Source of the DNA: an uncultured Chlorobiaceae bacterium
Lineage (GTDB): Bacteria; Bacteroidota; Chlorobiia; Chlorobiales; Chlorobiaceae
Length of the DNA stretch: 62,795 nucleotides
Assembly: GCA_903940125.1 (NCBI GenBank)
Contig: CAJAJL010000046.1
Coordinates: 1 to 62,795 of the forward strand
Direction of reading: 5' to 3'
Below are positions 46,446-55,287 of the stretch, piece by piece (the first letter of the stretch is position 1; every line of letters begins with the position of its first letter). The notes below the pieces were generated by a model. It was not told where the DNA came from. It worked only from the letters and a program-made list of their open reading frames with translations, and ran no database searches. Position numbers and translations under genes: made by a program.

Positions 46446-46697
46446 ATGAACAAACATCATGATATTGGGAGCATCCAGTTTGATGGAGACGTTTTTGAAA
46501 TAACTATTGATGGAATAACTAGAAAATTTGAACTGAAACAGGTATCAGCGTTGCTGAATCAAGCTTCTGAAGCAGAAAGAAGAATATTCGAGGTTTCGCC
46601 ATCAGGGTATGGAATACATTGGCCTCTCCTGGATGAAGATATCTCCATTGATGCGCTTTTGGGCATTGTCAGTGCACCTCTGCAAGAGACAGGATAA
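46446..46697 (+). CDS. DUF2442 family protein
   Basis: An 83-residue protein. The VFEITIDGITRKFELK strand region and the end SPSGYGIHWPLLDEDISIDALLG are characteristic of DUF2442, often found beside DUF4160 in toxin-antitoxin-like pairs. No DUF4160 gene is next to it. GGAGAC 5 bases before ATG may be a weak ribosome site. The same frame stays open beyond the stop (see 46698-46898). Confidence 0.82.
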   Translation: MNKHHDIGSIQFDGDVFEITIDGITRKFELKQVSALLNQASEAERRIFEVSPSGYGIHWPLLDEDISIDALLGIVSAPLQETG

Positions 46698-46898
46698 CGG
46701 TATTGCTTCCAAATACCGAGTATTTTACGGGAGTTCAAGCTGAGGGGAAAAAATGTAACACGGAAAGTCAGCTTCAACAATCTTGATGCGATTATTTTAG
46801 TCGGCTTCAGTGTCAATTCAGAACGTGTGTATGAGCAGTTACAAACATACAGCTTTGCACTCCTCCCATCGAAAAACAGAGTTATTTTCGCGAAATAA
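46698..46898 (+). other. Open frame after DUF2442, possible gene remnant
   Basis: Immediately after the DUF2442 stop, the same frame is open for 66 codons, with gene-like composition (SFNNLDAIILVGFSVN). It has no start codon or ribosome site. It may be a remnant of a larger or neighbouring gene. Confidence 0.3.
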
Positions 46899-46984
46899 TC
46901 AAATATTGTCTATCTTTTTTTAAAGCTTACGCTATTATCAACTCTGTCGCAACCATAAACACACAACTTTTACAACAAGCAAGT

Positions 46985-47221
46985 ATGCTTGACGTTAACG
47001 AGCAGATCGAACTCGTTGAGGCAATCTGGAATGGTATAGTTAGCCGAGATGAAGCGCCATCGTTGACAGATGCACAAATAACTGAACTTGACCGCCGCCT
47101 TGCAGACCATGTTGCAAATCCAAATGATGTTATTGGCTGGGATAAAGTAAAAGCTGCCGCTCTTGCCAAAATCAAGCACATAGGCTGGGGAAAAGAGTAC
47201 AGTCAGACAGCATCTCAGTAA
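46985..47221 (+). CDS. Orphan addiction-module antitoxin (TIGR02574-like)
   Basis: A 78-residue protein. EQIELVEAIWNGI, LTDAQITELDRRLADH and NPNDVIGWDKVKA are the signature of the small addiction-module component found in front of ParE-type toxins. No ParE-like gene follows; instead the next gene, convergent and overlapping by 7 bases, is an ATPase. It is therefore an orphan. Confidence 0.85.
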   Translation: MLDVNEQIELVEAIWNGIVSRDEAPSLTDAQITELDRRLADHVANPNDVIGWDKVKAAALAKIKHIGWGKEYSQTASQ

Positions 47222-48429
47222 AGAAACCCAAAGAGCCACAGCGGAATTTTGTTCTGAAATCCTGTCTCGATATCGTCAGCAACCACAAAACTTTTTTCGA
47301 CTCCGCTGATTTGGTTGAACCCCTTCCCTTTACCACCTATCTCAAAGGTGTACTCTGACTTGACGATAAAATCCCCTTTGGCTGAAAGCTCAACTATGTT
47401 TTCAACAAGGCCGGGGTGGAGGGCACTGGCGTTGCGAAGTTGATTGACGAAGAAGAGTTCCCGCAAGGTGCCGGTATTGACGTTTTCAGCAATGGCGTAC
47501 ATCAGATTGCTGTTTTCAAGGTAAATCTTGTCGGGCCTCGTCAACACCTCATACCCTCTTCCTTGACTGCGCACCAGATTCAGCAGCCTTGCATCCTGCA
47601 GATTTTCCAGATATTCATAGAGACGTGGCCGCGAGATATCGGTTGCTTCGGCCAGTTTTGAGATATTTGGAGTAAACGGAACACTTGTCGCCAGCAGGTA
47701 GAGCAGTTTTTTAAGTTTCGAAAGCTGCCGCACTTCGATGCGATTCACCAAGGGAAGATCAACTTCAAGGATGTGATTGATCACCTCCCTAAGGCGGAAA
47801 AGATAGGTGCCAGGACTCTCCATAAAAAAGGGATAGTACCCGATCTGCTGGTAATCGCGAAAGAGTTTGCGAACAGTTATCTCACTGCACAGGGTTTCGG
47901 CAATCTGGCGATGCTCTGCAAGAATATCTTCAAGTACATACGCAGTGTACTCTTTGTTCCCAGTGAAGTTGACATACTCCCGAAAAGAGAGGCCGTACAA
48001 GTTGAAGATGATGGCTCGTCGGCTTAGATCCGCTTTTTGCCTGGAGATCTGCAAAAGGCTTGAGCCTGAAAAGATAATGTTCAGCTTCGGAAAAGAGTCG
48101 TAAATCGCCTTAATATCAACTGCCCAGTCTGGATATTTGTGAATCTCATCCACGAGTAGCAGTTCTCCGCCAAACTGGTGAAACTCTCGTGCAAACTTGA
48201 ATAGGTTGTGCGCCTGAAAGTAGGGAGAGTCAACTGAAATATAGAGTGCACGGTCAGAGTCGCCATACCGATCCCTGACATGCTGCAACATCAATGTTGT
48301 CTTCCCCGTGCCTCGCGCCCCAAGAATCCCTATACAGTGCTCATTCCAATCAATACGGCTATAGAGGTATCGTTTCACGACGCTCACAGATTCAATCAAT
48401 CGATGCTGTTCTCTGAAAAAGTTTTCCAT
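47215..48429 (-). CDS. AAA ATPase with DUF4143-like C-terminal region
   Basis: A 404-residue ATPase of the AAA_14/DUF4143 group. GILGARGTGKTTLMLQHV is the P-loop, ELLLVDEIHKYPDWA the Walker B, and IIFSGSSLLQI the sensor region. The C-terminal half, with a winged-helix region (DISRPRLYEYLENLQDARLL) and a nuclease-like DUF4143 end, follows. I chose ATG 48429, giving MENFFREQH and the usual length; 43 extra codons upstream (to 48558) look non-coding. The role is unknown; such ATPases lie in accessory regions. Confidence 0.86.
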   Translation of the reverse strand: MENFFREQHRLIESVSVVKRYLYSRIDWNEHCIGILGARGTGKTTLMLQHVRDRYGDSDRALYISVDSPYFQAHNLFKFAREFHQFGGELLLVDEIHKYPDWAVDIKAIYDSFPKLNIIFSGSSLLQISRQKADLSRRAIIFNLYGLSFREYVNFTGNKEYTAYVLEDILAEHRQIAETLCSEITVRKLFRDYQQIGYYPFFMESPGTYLFRLREVINHILEVDLPLVNRIEVRQLSKLKKLLYLLATSVPFTPNISKLAEATDISRPRLYEYLENLQDARLLNLVRSQGRGYEVLTRPDKIYLENSNLMYAIAENVNTGTLRELFFVNQLRNASALHPGLVENIVELSAKGDFIVKSEYTFEIGGKGKGFNQISGVEKSFVVADDIETGFQNKIPLWLFGFLY

Positions 48430-48651
48430 AACAATAATTCTAACCCATGATTCTTGTAAAATAGATATTACAAATATACGGGTGAATTGGAAATAAAACA
48501 GCAGATTTTCGCTGATGTTGAATAGCGCAGTGACACATCGGGAACTCATAGGGCTCAAGAACCATTCCTATACAGCCCGCAGCTTTTGCATCAAATCCTT
48601 TTATTATGTACACTACTACGGTTTTTTCAGAAAAACGAACAAGCATGAACA

Positions 48652-50391
48652 ATGAACATTGACAGGCGCCTTTTTCAGCTCCTTAAGGAAGAACGAGCGC
48701 CATTTATTTTTTCTGTGATTGCAGGATGTATTGCGTCAGCCATGCTGATTGCTCAGGCATTTTATCTCAGCAGAGTTATTGACAGCGCATTTATTCAAAA
48801 AATCGGTATAGAAAAGCTTCTGCCTTTTATAGGGTTTTTTGCGCTTTTCACGACACTTCGGATGTTTTTCAACTGGGCATCACATGGTGAGGCGAATCGC
48901 GGGACGCTTGCAATCCGTGAAAAAATATTCAGCAGGCTTATTGGAACTGTGGGCACCCTTGGACCGATGTATAGCCGTTCAGTGCAAAGCGGACGGCTCA
49001 GCACAACACTGCTGAAGGGGGTTGAAGCGCTCGATGCCTATTATAGCCAGTATATTCCGCAAATCTTTTTTGCCCTTTTTACACCACTCCTGATTGTTTG
49101 TGCAATCTTTCCCAGTGATCCGATTTCGGGTGGGATTCTGCTGGCATCAGCACCACTTATTCCGATTTTCATGATTGTGATTGGAAAATCGGCAAGTGCC
49201 ATGACTGAAAAGCAGTGGAAAACCATGAGCAGAATGAGCGGTTTCTTCCTTGATGTGCTGCAGGGACTGCCGACGCTGAAGCTTTTTGCGCAAAGCAGGA
49301 TGCAGCGTGAGTCCATTGAAAAGACAGGGGAAACATTCCGCCACGCAACCATGCGGGTTCTGAAAATCGCTTTCCTCTCATCCCTGACGCTTGAGCTTGT
49401 CGGAACTCTTGGCATTGCAATCATTGCGGTCGGCATTGGGGCCCGCATTATGGAAGGCAAACTTACCTTTCAACATGCACTTTTCGTTTTACTGCTCACT
49501 CCGGACTTTTATCTTCCGCTGCGGCAGCTTGGCACCAAATTTCATGCCGGTATGGAAGGAGTCAGTGCTTCAAAAGAGATTTTTGCCATTCTCGACCAGG
49601 AATCTTCTGCTGCCAAGCATACAACAGAGCTCTTACAACAGGATATCGCTGGAAAACACCCCATTATTGTGACCGATCTCTCGTATATCTACCCCGGTGC
49701 AACCTGTCCCGCACTTGATGTTATCAATATTTCCATCCCCTCAGGTAAAACTACAGCTCTGATCGGGCCAAGCGGTTCAGGTAAAAGTACGATGATCAAC
49801 CTGCTGCTCCGTTTTCTGGAACCAGCTCAAGGAAGCATAACCATTAACGGCAACTCAATAGACGCTCTTCCCCTCGAACAGTGGCACAGCCAGATATCCT
49901 GGGTTCCTCAGCATCCCTACCTTTTCAATGCCAGTCTGAAAGAAAATATTCTTCTGGCACGACCAGATGCGTCGGATAAGGAAGTGAGTGCTGCACTGAC
50001 AAAAACCGGCCTTTCTTCTTTTGTCACTTCGCTTCCAAACGGACTGGAGACCATGATTGGTGAACAGGGATCGAGACTAAGCGGAGGAGAGGCACAGCGA
50101 GTTGCTCTTGCACGGGCATTTCTTAAAAACGCACCCCTTCTTATACTCGATGAACCCACTTCTCATACCGACCCTGAGCTTGAAGCAGCACTGCGAAGCT
50201 CCATGGAAGAGCTGATGAAAGGGCTAACAACCGTCATCATTGCCCACCGGCTTGAAACCATACGGTCGGCTGACCAGATCATCGTTATCAGTCAGGGAAA
50301 AATCGCCCAATGCGGAACACACGATGAACTTTTCAGTGCTGGAGGCTTCTATCACGATGCCTTACTGCTGCAACAGGAGAGCACACTATGA
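48652..50391 (+). CDS. cydD: ABC exporter subunit CydD
   Basis: A 579-residue fused membrane/ATPase half-transporter. Six helices are followed by the ABC domain with IGPSGSGKSTMINLL (Walker A), LSGGEAQRVALARAF (signature) and LLILDEPTSHTD (Walker B). CydDC transports thiols such as glutathione or cysteine, and heme has been reported, and is required for cytochrome bd and c-type maturation. It overlaps cydC by 4 bases. The cydAB oxidase genes are not in the window, but the cbb3 operon is. Confidence 0.9.
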   Translation: MNIDRRLFQLLKEERAPFIFSVIAGCIASAMLIAQAFYLSRVIDSAFIQKIGIEKLLPFIGFFALFTTLRMFFNWASHGEANRGTLAIREKIFSRLIGTVGTLGPMYSRSVQSGRLSTTLLKGVEALDAYYSQYIPQIFFALFTPLLIVCAIFPSDPISGGILLASAPLIPIFMIVIGKSASAMTEKQWKTMSRMSGFFLDVLQGLPTLKLFAQSRMQRESIEKTGETFRHATMRVLKIAFLSSLTLELVGTLGIAIIAVGIGARIMEGKLTFQHALFVLLLTPDFYLPLRQLGTKFHAGMEGVSASKEIFAILDQESSAAKHTTELLQQDIAGKHPIIVTDLSYIYPGATCPALDVINISIPSGKTTALIGPSGSGKSTMINLLLRFLEPAQGSITINGNSIDALPLEQWHSQISWVPQHPYLFNASLKENILLARPDASDKEVSAALTKTGLSSFVTSLPNGLETMIGEQGSRLSGGEAQRVALARAFLKNAPLLILDEPTSHTDPELEAALRSSMEELMKGLTTVIIAHRLETIRSADQIIVISQGKIAQCGTHDELFSAGGFYHDALLLQQESTL

Positions 50392-52106
50392 AAATATTTT
50401 TACGCCTGACAGCCCTCGTCAAACCCTACTTCTGGTGGATGGCGCTTGCGGCTCTTATTGGATTTGCAACGACCGGAAGCGGTATAGGATTGCTGATGAC
50501 GTCCGGCTATATCATTGCAAAAGCGGCTCTGCAACCGCCTATGGCTGCCCTGCAGCTCAGTATCCTGGGGGTAAGAGTTTTCGGCCTGGCCCGGGGAGTG
50601 CTGCGTTATGCCGAACGGCTGATCTCCCACAACATCACGTTCAAGATCCTTGCAAAACTGCGGTTATGGTTTTACGATGCCATCGAACCGCTGGCACCTG
50701 CACGGCTCATGCACTTCAAAAGCGGTGACTTGCTGCAGCGTATTGTCGATGATATCCAGAGCCTTGAAAATATTTACACCAGAGTGCTCGGCCCACCGCT
50801 CACGGCATTGCTTGTCGGTGTGCTGATGTGGTTTCTTCTTGGAATATACTCACTGCAGGCCGCATTGCTCATCATGCTTTTCCATCTGCTTGCGGGTGTC
50901 GGTGTACCGCTACTTACCACGTGGTTAAGCCGCGGCTTGTCGGTCGGCATCATGAACCACAAGACCGTTCAGCAGATTCTTGCCCTTGATCTCTTTCAGG
51001 GCACCGGAGAACTTCAGGTTTACGGAAAACTTCCGGAACATCTCGCACAGATGCGTTCTACCGAAAAAAGCAAGCTCCTGCTCCAGCGAAAAAACGTACT
51101 GATTGAAGGCATGCATGATTCTCTCACCGGTATGCTCATGAATGGTGCGGTCATCGCCATTTTATGGGCACTGATTCCAGCAGTCTCGAGTGGAGGGATG
51201 AACGGCATATCACTGGCTATCATAACACTTGCCGTTATAGCATCGTTTGAACCATTTCTTCCCCTGCCTGCCACAGTCAAGCACCTGGAAGCGGACAAGC
51301 ACGCCGGTGAACGCCTTTTTGAAATCCTCGATGCCAAGCCTGAGACCGAAGCACCGGTTAGTCCTCTGCCCTTTCCGGCTAACCATGAGATCATGGTTGA
51401 ACGCCTCAGCTTCACTTACCCCGGAAGCTTTTCGAAAACACTTGACAGCATCTCTTTTTCTCTTCCAGTCGGACAGCACATCGCTCTTGTCGGACCAAGC
51501 GGTGCTGGAAAATCGACCATAACATCCCTCTTCATGCGCTTCTGGAACTGCACGGAAGGTCAGATTACACTGGGAGGGCTTAACATCAACCTCTTTGACC
51601 CGGAAGAGGTGCGGCGCAATATTTCTCTTGTATCCCAACGAACCTACCTTTTCGCCGAGACAATCCGAGAAAACCTGCTCCTTGCGAAACCGAACGCTTC
51701 TGATGAAGAGATAAAAAATGCACTCTCTTCCGCCGGGCTAAGCCAGTTTACTTCAAAACTTGATGAGTGGACAGGTCAGCACGGGATGAAACTCAGCGGG
51801 GGAGAGAGGCAGCGAATAGCTATTGCCCGCATTCTGCTGCAAAACGCTCCAATAGTCATTCTTGATGAAGCGACGGCAAACCTTGATGGAGTGACGGAGA
51901 GAGAGGTTACGGAAACACTGAAAACTATCAGTGCGGGGAAGACGCTGATAACGATTACCCACCGGTTAAAGGGAATGGAACAGTATGACCGGATTCTTGT
52001 GCTTGAAAAAGGAAAGATTGTGGAGCAGGGTGTGCATGGGGAGCTGATGGCCGGTAATGGGCTTTATCGGAGAATGTGGGAGTTGCAGCATAGAGCAACC
52101 CCATGA
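50388..52106 (+). CDS. cydC: ABC exporter subunit CydC
   Basis: A 572-residue partner half-transporter. The N-terminus (PYFWWMALAALIGFATTGSG) matches CydC. The ABC domain has VGPSGAGKSTITSL, LSGGERQRIAIARIL and IVILDEATANLD. Its ATG overlaps the cydD stop (ATGA), so the two are made together as a heterodimer. It is convergent with the lipocalin gene. Confidence 0.92.
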   Translation: MKIFLRLTALVKPYFWWMALAALIGFATTGSGIGLLMTSGYIIAKAALQPPMAALQLSILGVRVFGLARGVLRYAERLISHNITFKILAKLRLWFYDAIEPLAPARLMHFKSGDLLQRIVDDIQSLENIYTRVLGPPLTALLVGVLMWFLLGIYSLQAALLIMLFHLLAGVGVPLLTTWLSRGLSVGIMNHKTVQQILALDLFQGTGELQVYGKLPEHLAQMRSTEKSKLLLQRKNVLIEGMHDSLTGMLMNGAVIAILWALIPAVSSGGMNGISLAIITLAVIASFEPFLPLPATVKHLEADKHAGERLFEILDAKPETEAPVSPLPFPANHEIMVERLSFTYPGSFSKTLDSISFSLPVGQHIALVGPSGAGKSTITSLFMRFWNCTEGQITLGGLNINLFDPEEVRRNISLVSQRTYLFAETIRENLLLAKPNASDEEIKNALSSAGLSQFTSKLDEWTGQHGMKLSGGERQRIAIARILLQNAPIVILDEATANLDGVTEREVTETLKTISAGKTLITITHRLKGMEQYDRILVLEKGKIVEQGVHGELMAGNGLYRRMWELQHRATP

Positions 52107-52153
52107 TCAAGCATACATCAGCCTCCCCTTGGGTTCTGTACCTTAAATTTTTC

Positions 52154-52675
52154 TTACGGTTTATTATTGCCGAGATAGTGCAGACGATCCGTATCAAAAC
52201 CCAATAATTTCGCGTGTACAACCAACTCTTTCAGAAGCCGGGGATCCATTTCAGGCTCCCGCGACAAAATCCAGAAGTAGGCTTTGTCGCGTCCACACAC
52301 CATTGCCCAGCGGTAACCGGTCTTATCAAGTGCAATGATGTTGTAACTGGCATAAAAAGGCCCGAAGAATGATACCTTTAAAGCACCTTTGTGGATATCA
52401 CCGACAAAAACACCTCGCCCTTCAATAGTTTGCAACTCTCTTTTTTTAGCGTCATACCCTTTGTTCAACACCGTAACACTGCCATCCCCTGCAGCGGTAT
52501 ATGAAGCTGATACCTGACCAAGATCCTTTTCAAAGGAGTTATCAATGCGGGCGACTTCATACCAAATGCCGAGAAAACGATCGAGAGAAAAATTATCAAC
52601 TACTGTAACTCCGCGAGGAATGCCCATACATCCTGCAAGAAACAGGAGGGAAAGTAACAAGAGTTTTTTTATCAT
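52154..52675 (-). CDS. blc: Outer-membrane lipoprotein Blc (lipocalin)
   Basis: A 173-residue bacterial lipocalin. The signal peptide ends in the lipobox LAGC (C16). The lipocalin motif LDRFLGIWYEVARIDNSFE is typical of Blc, and RDKAYFWILSREPEMD and the C-terminal LGFDTDRLHY are conserved. Blc binds lysophospholipids or fatty acids at the outer membrane under stress. It lies 18 bases after the CDF exporter gene, so the pair may be one transcript. Confidence 0.93.
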   Translation of the reverse strand: MIKKLLLLSLLFLAGCMGIPRGVTVVDNFSLDRFLGIWYEVARIDNSFEKDLGQVSASYTAAGDGSVTVLNKGYDAKKRELQTIEGRGVFVGDIHKGALKVSFFGPFYASYNIIALDKTGYRWAMVCGRDKAYFWILSREPEMDPRLLKELVVHAKLLGFDTDRLHYLGNNKP

Positions 52676-52693
52676 AGCTTTTGGTGGTTTATT

Positions 52694-53611
52694 TTATGAT
52701 ACAGAAACTGCATTCCGGCAGGCCTCTCCGGGATACTCTATCTCAACGGTTGAGTGATAAAGTCCATGGCGCTCAACAAGCTTCCTGATTTCATCCTTGA
52801 GCTGCATATATGCTTCAACATCAAGCAGAATATTCAGTTCAAGGTGCGCTGTAAACACAGAATGAACTCCATCAAGCGACCAAATATGAGCATGATGCAC
52901 TGCGTGAATATTCTGAAGCTGCTCTATTTCACGGGTAATAACTGCAAGATCAAGTTCCGGAGGAACTGCCTGAAGAAAAACCGGCAGCATTGCCCTGAGA
53001 TTTTTTACGACACCGCCAAGAATATAGAGTGTAATCAAAACGGCAAGAACCGGATCAAGCACAGGAACATCCCAGAAATAGAGAATAACTGCAACCACCA
53101 GTACGGCTACCCATCCAAGCACATCTTCCAGAAGATGCAAAGCAACTACTCGCGAGTTCATTCCCTTATCTTTTGAGAGTCTTGCCATCGCAAAACCGTT
53201 GACTGTAACACCTGCAACAGCAAGCAGAATCATACCGCCAGCATTTGGGTGATTCGGGGCAAAAATACGGGGTATGGCCTGGAGCAGAATAAAGAGTGAG
53301 CTGGTGAGAAGCACGACCGTACTTATAAGAGCACCAAGAAGAGAGAAGCGTTTATAACCGTATGAATAACGGGGATTGCTTTTACCAAGTGAAACTTTTT
53401 CAAAATACCATGCCTGCCCCAGAGCAAACGAATCTCCAAGATCATGAACAGCATCGGCAAGAATTGCTGTGCTGCCGGTTACTATTCCACCAACAATTTC
53501 GACAGCCGCAAATCCCAGGTTAAGAAAAAAGGCAAGCTTTATGTTTCCTGATGCATGATGGTGATGGGAATGTCCATCATGCATAGCATGCCCGGTCGTT
53601 GCATTGCTCAT
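52694..53611 (-). CDS. Cation diffusion facilitator metal exporter
   Basis: A 305-residue CDF protein with six helices. The N-terminal HDGHSHHHH is a metal-binding tail. The two transport sites HxxxD are H56/D60 in TM2 (DAVHDLGD) and H159/D163 in TM5 (HLLEDVLGW), the zinc-type pattern. The C-terminal domain HAHIWSLDGVHSVFTAHL is the dimer cytoplasmic domain. It resembles ZitB/CzcD, so zinc export (possibly also Cd or Co) is likely. Confidence 0.92.
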   Translation of the reverse strand: MSNATTGHAMHDGHSHHHHASGNIKLAFFLNLGFAAVEIVGGIVTGSTAILADAVHDLGDSFALGQAWYFEKVSLGKSNPRYSYGYKRFSLLGALISTVVLLTSSLFILLQAIPRIFAPNHPNAGGMILLAVAGVTVNGFAMARLSKDKGMNSRVVALHLLEDVLGWVAVLVVAVILYFWDVPVLDPVLAVLITLYILGGVVKNLRAMLPVFLQAVPPELDLAVITREIEQLQNIHAVHHAHIWSLDGVHSVFTAHLELNILLDVEAYMQLKDEIRKLVERHGLYHSTVEIEYPGEACRNAVSVS

Positions 53612-53679
53612 GAGTTAGGAGTGTATGCCCTCTGTTTGTCGTTATTACAACTCACTGTTTTCAATATTTCCTGTTCGTT

Positions 53680-54549
53680 TCAATCAAACACTACCGTCTT
53701 TTTTCCATTCACCAGAATACGATGCTCAGCATGAAAACGAAGTGCCTTGGCTAAAACAAAACGCTCAAGATCGCGCCCTTTCCTTACAAGATCATCAAGG
53801 GTATCCTTGTGGCTCACCCTGATGATATCCTGAGCGATAATCGGCCCCTGATCAAGCTCCTGAGTAACATAATGACTTGTCGCACCAATGATTTTGACTC
53901 CCCGTTCATAAGCCTGCCTGTAGGGACTGCTGCCAACAAACGCCGGCAGAAAAGAGTGGTGAATATTTATGATTCTGCTTTGATACTGTTCAACAAAATG
54001 GGGCGAAAGAATCTGCATATAACGGGCAAGCACGAGAGTATCAATGGCATATTTTTCCAGAAGATCCACTTCCTGACGTTCGACAGCCTCCTTGTTATCC
54101 CCGTTTAGTGGAAAAACATGGAACGGAATTCCATACTGCGCGGCAAGAGGAGCAAGGTCGTGATGATTTGAGATGATAAGCGCAAGATCAATTGCAAACT
54201 CACCGATACTGTTCCGCCAGAGAAGTTCAAGAAGACAATGATCATACCTGGAAACAAAAATTGCTATACGGGTTTTCAGTCCGGTAAAACGGATTTTCCA
54301 TGAAGCGCAGAACTCTTCTGCACAAGGCATGAAAGCTTCTTCCAACTCTGATAACGGTAATGACAACTTCTCGTTCCACAGAACTCTGAGAAAAAAAATC
54401 TTTTCAACAGGATCCACATGTTCATCGAGATCAAGAATGTTACCACCTCGCTCATAAATAAATTGTGAAATACGAGCAACAAGACCGGCTCGATCAGCAC
54501 ATGACAAGAGCAAAATGACATTCTGAGAACTTTTATCAAGCTTGATCAT
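53680..54549 (-). CDS. purU: Formyltetrahydrofolate deformylase
   Basis: PurU hydrolyses 10-formyl-THF to formate and THF, supplying formate for purine synthesis and keeping the folate pool balanced. The N-terminal ACT domain (CADRAGLVARISQFIYERGG) is followed by a formyltransferase-like domain with SNHHDLAPLA, INIHHSFLPAF (catalytic His) and VTQELDQGPIIAQD (Asp). The 289 residues are the normal length. It is transcribed divergently from the lipid cluster that starts at 54580. Confidence 0.95.
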   Translation of the reverse strand: MIKLDKSSQNVILLLSCADRAGLVARISQFIYERGGNILDLDEHVDPVEKIFFLRVLWNEKLSLPLSELEEAFMPCAEEFCASWKIRFTGLKTRIAIFVSRYDHCLLELLWRNSIGEFAIDLALIISNHHDLAPLAAQYGIPFHVFPLNGDNKEAVERQEVDLLEKYAIDTLVLARYMQILSPHFVEQYQSRIINIHHSFLPAFVGSSPYRQAYERGVKIIGATSHYVTQELDQGPIIAQDIIRVSHKDTLDDLVRKGRDLERFVLAKALRFHAEHRILVNGKKTVVFD

Positions 54550-54579
54550 TGTTTAATGGCTCATTATCATCTTTGCTAA

Positions 54580-55287
54580 GTGCTTAGAGGGGTATTATAT
54601 ACTACTATAAAATTTAATGTATTTTTACGATCAATTGAGCAATCTGTGAAAAAAAGTATCAGCTCCTTTATGACCAGACCTTATAGGTGGAGTATCGCTG
54701 CGGCGACTGTTATTCTGCTCTGTCTCCTCAGCTATATCTTTACCGATATTAAGGCTGCTTTATGGTTTCATACAATCAATAAAGGATGGTATAGTGATCT
54801 GTTCAACATAATCACGGACTTTGGTGAATCACAATGGTATCTCATTGCAGGAATGCTGCTTTTTATTGTTTTTCGCAAAACAAACGAGTTAAGAGCAGAT
54901 TCGGGTCTTTTTCTCTCCCTGTCCGTTGCTGCTTCGGGAGTCAGTGCGGATATTATAAAATATATAGCCGGAAGAGCAAGGCCGATACTCTATTTCAGTG
55001 AACAGGTTTATGGATTCAACAGTTTCCATTATGAATACCAGTGGACTTCCTTTCCTTCCGGCCATGCGGCAACAGCTTTCAGTGCAGCAATAGTCCTGAC
55101 AATTCTTTATCCAAAATGGCGAATCCTTTTCCTTTTTGCAGGAACACTGATTGCATTCAGCCGTATTTTTCTTACCCATCACTATATCAGCGATGTTATT
55201 GCTGGTTCATTTTTAGGCATAACATCGTCAATTCTGCTCTATAACCTCTATTTCAAACGAAAATTTGATGTCCCTGAATCCCGCTAA
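54580..55287 (+). CDS. PAP2-family lipid phosphatase
   Basis: A 235-residue membrane phosphatase. The three PAP2 motifs are KYIAGRARPILYF, PSGHAATAFSAA and SRIFLTHHYISD. Members remove phosphate from lipid A, undecaprenyl pyrophosphate or phosphatidyl lipids. It is first in a run with an ArnT-like transferase, a polyprenyl-phosphate glycosyltransferase and a flippase-like protein, so lipid A or undecaprenyl substrates are likely. It overlaps the next gene by about 20 bases. The first 25 codons have no good ribosome site; the start may lie later. Confidence 0.88.
   Translation: MLRGVLYTTIKFNVFLRSIEQSVKKSISSFMTRPYRWSIAAATVILLCLLSYIFTDIKAALWFHTINKGWYSDLFNIITDFGESQWYLIAGMLLFIVFRKTNELRADSGLFLSLSVAASGVSADIIKYIAGRARPILYFSEQVYGFNSFHYEYQWTSFPSGHAATAFSAAIVLTILYPKWRILFLFAGTLIAFSRIFLTHHYISDVIAGSFLGITSSILLYNLYFKRKFDVPESR

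Noticed and set aside
48430-48558. 43-residue N-terminal extension of the AAA ATPase
   Set aside because: The extension has odd composition and the family N-terminus begins at ATG 48429.
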